NCBI GenBank assembly: GCA_039619475.1 | Contig: CM077116.1 | Span: forward strand, 24,253,191 to 24,317,190 | Source of the DNA: Icerya purchasi | Lineage: Eukaryota > Arthropoda > Insecta > Hemiptera > Monophlebidae | Length of the DNA stretch: 64,000 nt | Direction of reading: 5' to 3' | Shown: positions 14,301 through 26,300 of the stretch, one piece after another | Numbering within the stretch: position 1 is the stretch's first letter | Layout: every line of letters begins with the position of its first letter | The notes under the pieces: generated by a model | The model's input: only the letters and a program-made list of their open reading frames with translations | The model's database searches: none | What the model was told of the DNA's origin: nothing | Translations under genes and position numbers: made by a program

Positions 14301-17300
14301 ATCTTCCTATTTAATTTCGTTGGATGACATTTGGGATACAATAAAAAAAATGATGTTACTAAGTGGAACTTTTTATTTTTGTATTGAACCGTTTTTTAAA
14401 TTAATACAAATATTTCTTTTCTTTTTTTTTTTTTTTTTTTTGCATTTTCTTTATCCTCTAATATTTTACACAAAAATCGCCAGTGTTTAAATAGAATACT
14501 TCAAATTTTTTACTTTATTTATTTGCTTGGTTTTTTCTATTTATTTCTATTTTTCTCCTTTAGGCAGACTCCTTTTCTTTGCATTTTACACCTTTGTACC
14601 ATGTAATAGTATGCTGTGAATTTAACATTTCATAAACTTCGTTCTTAGAGTTGCGTAACTTTGGTCACGTAATTATCTTTTACCGTACGATTCTTACTCT
14701 TATCTGTATTTCAATATTCTCTATAGTATCCTAACTGACTCTACGTCTGTTTTTTGTTTCCTTTTTTATTTCGTTCATATTAATTTTCATTTTAAAAGTT
14801 GCACGCCTTTGTTATTGTGCTTCACGTTTAAATTATACGAACTTAAAATGTATTTTTTTCCTTTAGGAACCGCTTCATTTCAGGTAAAACATTTTGCTGA
14901 CTGTGTAGAATACCAGGTAGATGGATTTCTAGAAAAGAACAGAGATACCGTTATAGAGGAACAGGTATAAATGAACATTATACTTTTAGCTGTTATTTCT
15001 GTAAATTTGATTTTCAATTATAAGGTAAATTTCACTCCTTTTAACACGCATTGGCATCACGGTGGTTTGCAAAGGTATGATCAAACAATGAAATATCTTA
15101 GCTTCTTTACTGATCTAATCATTCGTTCTTCATTTTTTTAATGTGAAATTCGATTAAAAATTGCTTGAAAAAATTAAAATCTTTTTTTAAATTATAATTT
15201 TAATTACGAAATGACAAATTAACAAAAACAGATTTTCCAGTGGTTTCTCTGATACAATTATTGCCACGTTACATGTTGGTTAAAACAGGAATTATTAACC
15301 CTAGAGTGCTCGCGCTATGAGCATTTTGCCGCTAGCGGTAAAAAATTCGTGTTATTTTGTACACGATAGATTTGTCAAGGTAAAGCGTCCTAGTAGCTCC
15401 CCCCCCCGTACCGCGTCGCCTTGTTTTAAAAATTTGAAGAAATTCAGTGCGCGGGTGTCCGCAAGAGACAACGGTTATTATTAATTGTTATAAAATTCAT
15501 TATTAACTTTTAAATTTATAAATCGAGATCCGGTAAAATCGCTAAAAATATGAACATTTTTAAAAAATAATTATTACCACTTGTATTTAACAAAACGTGT
15601 CATTTTATTTTTAGCTTATCGTATTAGGTCAGAGTGGGAATCGTTTATTGCAAAAGCTATTCGGAGATGAAAATGAAAAAAAATTACGTTCAAACCAACA
15701 CGCAGCCACCATTGGACATTCTGGTAGATTGAAGGTGCCATCAACGCATTCGTATTCTACGGCAACGCTAGGACCATCTTCAGCTAAGAAACTGCAACAG
15801 ATACAGCATAAGAAAACAGTTTAGTTCAGTTCTGTTTTATTACGCGTAATCGAAGATAATTACAAAATGCCTAGAGAATATCTTTACTTTGAAAATTAGT
15901 TTCGTTTATATTGTTAGGTAAATTTAATGGAAAAATTCATTATTTTGTTTTTCTACGGTCCTAAACATATACAAATTTGTCTATAATTTTTTTTTTTTTT
16001 TTTATTCTGGCATAGAATATCAAAAGAAGTTATGGTAAAGTCTTTAAATGTGGCACATAAAAAATGTTTAAATGTTTATAAAACGACTGTTTGTTTTTAT
16101 CCATCCCTCTCTTGAATTTATTTGTTATTTCTAATTTTAAACGTAAATCGTAATTCACTGTGTTTTCCCAAAAACCGTATCAACTGATGACAGTTGTAAC
16201 ATGAGTATCTCTGTTCACGACTGAAACTATAAGAAAGTACTCTAATTGAACGTAACCATAATTTTCATCGTAATTTGTTGTTTTTTCGCTTTAATTATTA
16301 CTAATATTGTTCGTTTAGTTTCACATATATTTTTTTTTGTAAGTAGTTTATAATATTATCAGAGTTTATTGCTATTGCACTGGCTATAATTTTTTATCGT
16401 TTCTCTAATTTAATTATTACTTTCGGAAAATAAAAAAATTTTGTTCAGTATACCTTTCAGTTACAAAAATTTACCCGAGGGACTTATTGAAATATATTTG
16501 GAAAGAGGTAAAAGCACAGTAAGCGCTTTAACCTTTTGGCTCGATTTTAAAACAGATACAATGAAATTCAAAAACACTGTCAAAAATTAAAGGGAAATCT
16601 CTTTTTCAAATTATTCTTTCCTAATTCCTAAATTTTACTGCGAGAAAAAAAACCTATAGAATTTTTATTCCGTAATGTGTAAAATTTTTGTTTTAACGAT
16701 CAGAAATGATTTGATTTTACAAAACAATGAAATTTGAAATGACAATATAGGATTACAGCGTAAGAAAAAAATAAATTTTCAATTACGTTTTTGATGGTGT
16801 ATAAAGGTTTTGTATTGATTTATATTAAAAATGAGGATGTTTCAGGACCACTTATGGATATAGGCAGCTATTGGATGTTATTATTTTTCACATTATCGTG
16901 ATTTAATATCGAAAATAAATAAAAACTGAAGCTTATCCACTTCTTATAGAGTTATTTCATTTTTATCAGATTGTAGTAAAATTTATGAAAAGTGTATATT
17001 AAATCAATTAAAAGATTTTAATCAGCGGCATAACGTAATTAACGAAGACCAGTATGAGAACTTACCTAGTAACTCAACGGAGTTGGAAATATGTAATATT
17101 TTACAAACTATAACATATAAAAAAAATACATTATTTGTGCTGTCTCAAAGGCTTTTGATAGCCTAGATTTAAATAGTTTATTTTATTTATCGCAGCTCCG
17201 TCGGAACTGTTCCAATAAAACTGCGATAAATATTTTTTCTTTTAGTATTGTTTCTTTTATTTATTTATTTATTTTTGATACACGTAAATTTAGAAGAATT

Positions 17301-20300
17301 GCCTAGTCGGCCGAGAACCTCTCACATCCACGCTTATTCAATAAGGTTGTTTTGGAATTATTCTTATTTATTTTTATTATTATTTCTTTTTATTCTAAAT
17401 CGCCGCAAACAATATCGAGGAGGAAATGCAGCTGCACCAAAAATACAAATAAACCGCAAATACAAATGTACGAAATAAATAACACAAATTATTACTCACA
17501 CATAAATTAAAACATACACATACACATCTACACCGAAATAATCACAACGTTAAGTAAAATATAAAAAAAATCTGGCCTGTTTAATCCTTGTGGCTTCCAA
17601 GATCTTCACCGCTTCGGACGATGTTGTCCTTCGATCGTTTCCGCTACCCGTACTCCTTCGATGATTCGCCTCCGGTAGATCTTGATCAACGTTGTTTATT
17701 CCGGCAGATTTTAAGCCGTTGTTTTTTTTATGGTAGGTCGCGTGAAGACTAGGGTTTTTTGACTGGACTAGATTCTTCGCGGTGTTATTAAAATAATTAT
17801 ATTTTTTTTTTTTTATTAGTTTTCAACACGAGCCGTGGCACATACGTAAAGTAACAAAATTAACGATAATATAACGACTCTTACGAGATGACGCGATTTT
17901 GAACAAGCGTGAACGTTATCTGTTTCGATACTGCCCTCGGCCGAAGCACAGGCTTCCCTCGATCTCTTATCATTCTGACAAGTCATTGTCCGCGACACAT
18001 TGAAATTCCCTTTTTACCGCTAATTCTGACTTTAATACTATTAATAATACACGTTTCTGGTTTCTTTTTTAATTTTAATTCATCCCGCAATTCCCCGGCT
18101 TATGCATTACCTGTCGACTCGTATTTGGAATTTATTTAATGAATATAGATACTTTCCGTTTTAACCTTCTAAATATTCCCACCTTACGGCTTTACAAAAT
18201 AATTTATTATTGAATTTCTTTCAGCCTAGTTATGGCTATAACGCCATATATTAAAGGAACTAGGAGTAGATTATAATTTATTAAATATTATAAATAGACA
18301 TTTTGAATATAGATATACCAATATTACAATAGGTAATGCGCAAAAGTAATAAAAACTAGACGTGGGAGTACTACTAAGGTCTGTGTATTGGGTATCTCTG
18401 TGACGTAGTTTTCTTTCAGTTATGTAATATAGTATTACCTACCGATGTTAAAATATTTACCTTTGTAGGTGATATTGCTGTTGTACTTGCAGACAGAAAT
18501 GAAAAGGCGTTAGAAAATAAATTAAGTTTATACAGAAATATTAAAATGGCTTAACAAATTTAACCTTAGTATTAATGAATCTAAATCAAATTATATACTA
18601 TTTAATAAATAATCTAAGAATTTTAAAAATTCTAAAAGATGATAAAAGGCTTTCAAAGGCTTATGACCTTAAAACTTAATAAATCATATAGAACAACAGT
18701 TATTTATCGGCTATTGTTTCACTGGAATTAATCCAACTGAATTTAAAATACAAAAACATATAACCTTATGCTTCTAGGAATGTGGAATAATTGTAATGGT
18801 GTGACTTATCAATTTTTCCATGTGTAATAGATATAAAAATAATCTGTATACGCCGAATTTTTGAAATGTTCAAGTTGTAACAGAGTGCGGGCTATCTAAA
18901 GTAAATTTTAAGAATAATGTTTCCCATGCGTGTAGCCTTTGAATAAATAGAGCGTTGGAACAAATTCTCTTATTCGTTCGAATTAACGAGAAAATTAAAT
19001 ATTCGTTTTATTTTAAAATATAACGACGCGTTCATAAGAATAATCTTTTACCGTTATTACTATCGATTTAGGTGGGTTCGCAATTCAGAGATTCGTTGAA
19101 CGCTTTAATGAACACTTTAAATTCAACTACTCCGCATTACATTCGATGTGTAAAACCTAACGACAATAAAGAACCGTTCGAATATAATCCTCAAAGAGCT
19201 GTTCAGCAGTTACGAGCTTGCGGAGTACTAGAAACTATACGGATTAGTGCAGCTGGTTTTCCGTCCAGGTTTGTTGTTCTATTACCAATATAGTGCGTCT
19301 ACATTTTATTAATAGGAAATCCAACAGTATGTGGCATTATTTAAAAATTTTTTTCTTATACCACTTTTAACATAATTTTAGTTATGCGGTTAATTAGATT
19401 TATATAATCTTTATGCTTTCTTGTTTTTTTGATTTTGGTCCATAATTTGCTTTTTTGTAATTTTACTCGGAATCTCATTTGTTTTAAATCGAAGGCAAAT
19501 AGAGATACGCATTTAAAATTGGTGTAATCAATTAAATGATACTAAAATTCTCTAATAATTTTGTGTGCCTTTTTATCTTTTTGATAATTTCATTTTGCCT
19601 AATGATTTGTTATATACTAATTATGTTTATTGCTCTTAGGGTGATGTATGTTGACTTTTACAACAGATACAAAATATTACATAAAATTGATAGAAAAGCT
19701 GATGTGAAGACAACCTGTTTCCAGCTTGTGAATATTTTTATAAAGGTATAGTTTTATCTAAAGAAGTTTTTTTTAACCACTGTATAAGTACGTTTATCAA
19801 AGTGTGCGGCTACTTTTTTTATAGGTTTTTATTTAACTCGGTTTGTCATTCTGTCTGTCTGGGGGGAATCTTACGAGTGATTTTTCACCTACTTCCCGAT
19901 GAATTAAAAAAGTGTCCTTTTGCAGAAATGCTTGTTATAGATGACAATACAATATTATGTAACATCTGGGTTTCCAGCTTTAAACTTAGACTCTCAGGGC
20001 GCCGAAAGCTCGAAATTTTGGGGAAAAAAATCTTTCCAGCATGTGATATATTGTTGGAAAGATCGTTATTTGTCGAAAACAAAACCATATTTTATTTCTT
20101 TAATGAAACCTTCGAAGTTTACGAAAAGTTCAAAAAAGCGAGACATCTAATATGTAGCTCCCTCTTTGCGGCGCAAGCATTATAGCTAAAAATTTTGAAC
20201 AAAGTTAAAAATATGCACATGCACGTATATTTCTTTGGTTTGGAATTTCGAGGGTTCCAACTTTAAATTAGCCCCTTGGAGCTTCGAAAGCTCGAACTTT

Positions 20301-23300
20301 TGGAAAAAAATATATTTTATTGTACTGTTGGAAAGAGCGCTATTTGTCGGGAGCAAACTCGTATTTCATTTTCCTAACGAAACATTGGAAGTTTACTAAA
20401 AGTTTAAAAAAGTACAAAAAAGTGACGTGTAGCCCCCGCTTTTGGCTCAGCTTTATAGCTAAAAATTTTGAACCAGGTTAAAATAATGCGCATCCGTATG
20501 TATTTCTTTACTTTGGAACATTGGTTTTCCAACTTTAAAATCGGACCCTTGGGACGCCGAAAGGTCGAAAGTTTCAAAAAAATATTTTTTTTTTCGGTCA
20601 TGTGATATATCAATGGAAAGATCGCTTAGTCAAACATGTGTTTCATATGCTGAGGATTCCGTCTGTATTGTATGAAAAACAAAAGACAATATAATTGAAA
20701 GAATGCGATCCATTATTTAATAATAACATGTAACACAAATTGCTGTAAATGTCCTATAATCAAGATATTGTATAAAATAAAGCAAAATATAATACAATTC
20801 TAAATTTATTGTTTTTTATCGAAATACATAGTAAAAAGTCCAGACTAAAAAATAAAAAATATAAAATTTTTTTAAAAATAGGCTTTTACTTCTCCACTAA
20901 AAAGTACAAAATAACTTTATTAATGTGCGACTACCAGATACGCATCTTAACATTAAAATCTGAGACTACAAAATATTCTGAAAAATAAAAGCGGGGGCCA
21001 TAGATTAATAATTAAATATTAATATTATAATACATCCTAAGCCAAAACTACAGTCACCATTATGTTGTTCCATTGTTGTGCATCACAATACCACACACAC
21101 TGAATATTTTTGTAACTGCGACCCTTGATCTATCAGTTTACATAGCAAATGTTCCATATACGCTGACATATATAATACCGATATTGCTTCTTCTTCTTCT
21201 TACGCTGTGTCCGAACGAAGATTGGCGATCCACATAATGTAAGATTTAGACACCGCTGTCTTGAAAATCTCCTCAGAGGGGCGTTGCAGCCAACAACGCA
21301 TATCTCATATCCATGAGTTCCGTCTCCTACTTGGAGACCGCTTTCCACAAATTTTCCCCTCAAGACAAATTTTCTAAGCTGCTTGTGTTCATCATGCTAT
21401 TATGTAGATGTGTGGGATGATAGGACGATGGTTTCCCCTTGCCTTCCGTCGGATTTTCTGTTAGGGATTACTCTCTTAGCCGAATGGGCCCGGTTCGAAG
21501 GCGCCGGATACTCGCCTACTCGCTCTAGATTTATATTCGTCAATCCGACTGGGACACATAAGTCACAAGCGAGTTTGTGATAGTCTACTGTTGTAATGCA
21601 GTAAAAAGCTTAACGGTATTTATTAGTAGGAACACTTTCACAAGTACACCTTCTCCGTTTTAAAATGACCACTCTGCACGACGTGGACGTACAGAACTCA
21701 TTGTTTCGTTTCTCCGCCAGTGGAGCTAGTACTATATGGCGGTCGAGTGACTACTTACTAGAGAAGGTGACTTCAGTTACAACAACCTGTGCCTCTTAGA
21801 TGATTTATAAAATACATACATTCGTATCAGTACTTGTTTACAATTGTAAGATCGGGGTTTTGGCTTAGTTATAGCAATTCTGAGGCAATTAATAAATTTT
21901 ATATTGAATTATTTTTTATCTGTGATCGTAATCATTTCAAACACAATAATGAAACCCACAATTAAAATAGTACCATTAATCATGTGATTTCAGGATGAAG
22001 ATAAATACAAGTACGGGAAAACAAAAATTTTCTTCAGAGCCGGCCAAGTTGCGTATTTGGAAAGATTAAGAGCGGATCGGTTAAAAGCGTGTTGTATATT
22101 AATACAAAAAACTGTCAGAGGTTACCTTATAAGAAACAAATATATATGCATTCGGCGTGCTACTATACTTTTGCAACGTGTGTCTAAAGGCTATTTAGCT
22201 AGAAGGTTAGTTTATCTTTATTTTTCTGACTTCGATGCACAATACAATTATATAAGAAACGCTATAATATCTACTTATAAAATGCTGTTTTCAACTGAAG
22301 GCTAAAATTTAAAAAATTACATATAATGTTAAAAAATATTTTGCTCTACAAATTTATTGAGGTAAAGAACGTTTCATTACTTTAAACTGCACCGCTTAGA
22401 GAAAAAATTTTCAGTTTTGAAAATAAATGAATAAAATTATTTTTATTTTATTAATGTTACTTTTTGAAAAATTCAGATCAGTTGCGTTTATCTCTTTATT
22501 ATTTAATTATTACATTATTTAAAAAATAAAATAAAAAATAACGCCGAAAATTAATGTTGTACTATAAGACATTATGTTTATTTGAGCTTTTAGATTGCTT
22601 AGTGATTTAGTAATAAAATTATATTCAAAATATAACATTTTCTTCAGTGTTATACTAAGTTTTATTCGAACGTAACGACGACATACATCGAGATATAAAA
22701 GTTTTGATGGTTATTGATGAAATTATCGGGTTCTTCTATAAATCCGAAAAAAGGCTGCAGAAACATATTAATGCGGAAGTCATATATTTCCTCGACCAAT
22801 CTAAGTATATGTTTAACGACTTAAACATCAGAAACCGTATGGTTTAGTGAAATGATGTATAAAGTCGCAACCACTTTGTTGGAAATGTAACTCTCCACGT
22901 GTAACCAATTTCGCTATCGTTATTGTTAAAGACTAGATAGTCGTCACAATAAAAAAAGTTTGAAAAAAAAATATAACATCTTAAACCTAGTTTGGTTTTG
23001 TGGATTTTATAATTAAAATGATAGCATGTATACGTTTTTCTGATTACTTATCAGCGCTAAAAATACGATACATTATTTTGAATTGTATATATCAATTATA
23101 AAACTAAAGATGTAAAAAATATTTGTTTAATAAATGTATTTTTAACATGTAATATTTATTGTTATTCCAACCTCAGGTTAACTGTATAATTGAAGAGTTC
23201 AGTATTTTTTTTTTTTTTTTTCTATTCCAAAAAGTTTACAGTCTTATATACGTATGGTTTATATAGTTTAATATAAAATTGAACATTAATAATAAATTGA

Positions 23301-26300
23301 AACTAAAAATAAAAATTAACCGATTTGCCGAGAAAAGTTTCTCCGTTCGTTTTCCCATTGAATACTGTATTTAATATAATGTTTGCAGGAATTGTAACTA
23401 GTTTTTAAATAGATGTATAAGTTTTATTTTAATTTTCAACTGATTTGAAAATACTTGTGGACATTAAACTTTTTATCAGCGTTTTGAAAATACAAATATT
23501 TTTACGCTTCTTTGTACGTCGAACAGTTAATGATAATTTGTGTCAGCTCAAAAACAGTTGTTTTCATTACGAGCCCTACTGTAATATACATTTTATTTAC
23601 GCTAGCTAACATTAAATAATCTATTTATCTTTTATATATCTGAAAAATTATTCATGATATTGCATTGTAGGCGGGCTTATCATATTCGACGTAATCGGGC
23701 TGCAACAACTATTCAACGTTACGTAAGAGGTTGGTTGAAACGCCGAATTTATGTTGCTATTAAGCGATCTACGTTACTAATCCAGTCATATGGTAGAGGA
23801 TTATTGGCCAGGAAACATTATGTAAATTTGAAACGGAATAATGCGGTTAGTGCATACATTCTATGTAATACGTGTACATGTCCAATTATATGTACTAGAC
23901 AAACGATTCTGCTTATAGTACATGTGGCAAAAATTCTGTTTTTTAATTCAATAATAATTTATAAAAAATTAATCAAAGTAAATTTAAGAGTCTCTTTTTA
24001 CTGTTGGTGGTATATTGTAGAATTTAAAATAGTACTGAATAATATAAAAAATATCGTAACGATGATCCTATATATACATTTTTGAATGACAGATTTATTG
24101 AGTTTTACTTATTTGTAAATTTTAATGATTATGTATTTAGTTTCATCAGAAAATAATTTTTTGTTTTATTTGCGCCTTATTTCAATAGAATATTGAAACG
24201 TGTCAAAATTTTTTCAGCCTATCTGCGTTACTTGTAAAATACAGAAGTTAGTTTAATTGTATGCTTTCCTTACAATATTTTTGTTAGCGTGTTCTTCACA
24301 TTTTTCAGATATGTACTCGTATATTGCCAGTTTTTATTTAAAATCTGTTTTTTTTTTTTTCAATTTAAGGTTAGTAATTAAAGTGATTGTATATAACGAT
24401 TTATTAGTCTGCTGTTAATCCCTTCTAATTGAATGCTATGTATAGTTCTTCCAGTTCCTAAACTTGATAAATCTGACAACTAGGCATCATTATTTCGGTC
24501 TATTTCTTTAGCCCCCTGCTTTAGAAAAGTATTCGAAATTGTAATTAAAAACAGGCTGGTGTGATGGGTCGAAAAACACAGCATATTTCCCGAAGGAATG
24601 TTTGGTTTTCGTCTAGGTTTGAGCACTCAGGATTGTGTTACATTGTTCTTAGGTGGCATTTATTTTACATTTCAAGACAAGGATTTTTTGGCGGCAACAT
24701 TCCTAGATATTCAAAGTCATATTCGATAACGTTTCCATTCCCAATTTCTTAAATCAATTAATAGCAATTACTATTTCCTTTCCCATGGGCTAAACTTTTG
24801 TGCAGTCTATTTTTATGTAGATTACTTCATACTCTAAACCCGATTTCCAAACAGACTAAAATTCGTATGGCTGTATGGCTTATAAAAGTCTTGTGCAAGG
24901 TTCCGCTTCGAGTCCGCTTCTCTTTAATATATATATATATATATATTACCAATATTTAATATTTAACTACCAATATCATCTCGAATTTTGTCGTACGTGG
25001 ATGACTTCTTTATATATGTATAACAAATGTAATTGTCTCATTCAATATTTTCAGAAAAATCAAGTATCTGTTAATATGTGCTACAATTCTTTTAAGAAAA
25101 TGAATAAAATATTACACACTAAATCTTCTATATCTTTGGTTTTTTTTTTCAAATCATTTGACCATTGACAAATACGAGTTAGTTTAAAACCATCCTATTA
25201 ATTTTACTAAACATGTTAGGTATTTAGGTTTATTCTTAGATCCTAAACTAACATGGACTTCTCACATACAGGCATTAGCAGAGCTTCTAATTAAATCGTA
25301 TAATTCCTTAAAGGATATTAATAATTCATGTTGGAAAGGTGATCCGGTCACCTTGAGGGGGGAAATAGGTGTAGAGGCTTCAAAAAATTCAATTCCCCCT
25401 CCATAAATCGCTTGTAAAACTATTCAAAAATATACTCTTAAAATTTTAAAACAAAATTCCAATTCGTTCAAAAGTTATAACCGATTAAATGAGTGTTTCC
25501 TGTTAACAAAGGGTCGGAGCGTGTGGCATGTAATACGGAGCGATCGCGTAAGTGACTACCTACCGGAAATTTATTTGAAAGGGAAAAAAACATTAGCGGA
25601 TGTTCTTTTGATTCTTTTCACAATAGAGACCTTGGATGGGAAGTTTCAGAAATATTAGTGTCTTTGTAACGAAGCATCAGTTTTAAATTATTTGGGAACC
25701 GACCTTCATAGTGTCATGCGTGTGCAATATAAAAGAACAAACCAAAAACTTCACCATAGTATTTAGCTTGGGAAGAAGATCATGATGAAGAAAATTGTAC
25801 AAAAACGCATGAAGGATCTGCGGGAAGTATGGAAGTTGAAGCTATTAAAGTAATGTTTACAAGATCGGAAGAATTATATAGAGTTAAATATGGTAATTAT
25901 ATAGGCAATGGTGATTCCGAAACATTCTTGGAAGTGTTTAAATTAAATCCTTATGGTGATGAACTAACAACGATTTAAAGCGAATGCATAGGCCAGGTGT
26001 AAAAAAGAATGGTAACGCGGCTCTGAAGCGTCAAGAAAGAGAAAAAATTGGGAGGAAGATGAAAATTGACGGAAGCTTTAATGAAAAAATTAAGTACCTA
26101 TTATGGCTTGGCTATTAGAAGAAATGTTAATAACGTCGAAGACATGAAAAAGGCAATAATAGTAACTTATAACCACATGATATCAATGGATGACGATCCA
26201 AAACATGACGATTGTCCAGCTGGTGTATACGGCTGGTGTAAATAGCTAAAGCTCTTGGAACAAAACCTCTAGTACATCCGAATCCATTGCACCCTGAAAT

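Larger units (their letters stand above)
7776..14866. other. Intron 3 (7.1 kb)
   Basis: This intron contains a LINE 3' fragment (8050-8665), a CG-richer anonymous stretch (about 9090-9850) and the 4.4-kb long-TIR interval (9865-14259). The segment 14290-14860 is T-rich (poly(T) at 14423-14441) with nothing recognised. Confidence 0.85.
15819..19071. other. Intron 5 (3.3 kb)
   Basis: The intron contains a LINE relic in two parts (16950-17183 and 18225-18620) with an anonymous insertion between them. The segments 15820-16940 and 18630-19060 are AT-rich, with a poly(T) run at 15988-16003, and nothing recognisable. Confidence 0.8.
19746..21993. other. Intron 7 (2.2 kb)
   Basis: The intron contains a roughly 275-bp tandem repeat (19800-20640) and a CG-richer anonymous stretch (21130-21800). 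The part between them is AT-rich without recognised features. Confidence 0.8.

Noticed and set aside
19802..20185. 127-residue ORF in intron 7
   Set aside because: It spans part of a tandem repeat whose other copies do not keep the frame.
21470..21510. tRNA-like promoter words (TAGCCGAATGG and GGTTCGAAGGC), suggesting a SINE or tRNA
   Set aside because: The box A-like and box B-like words are only a few bases apart instead of about 30-60, and no cloverleaf can be drawn.
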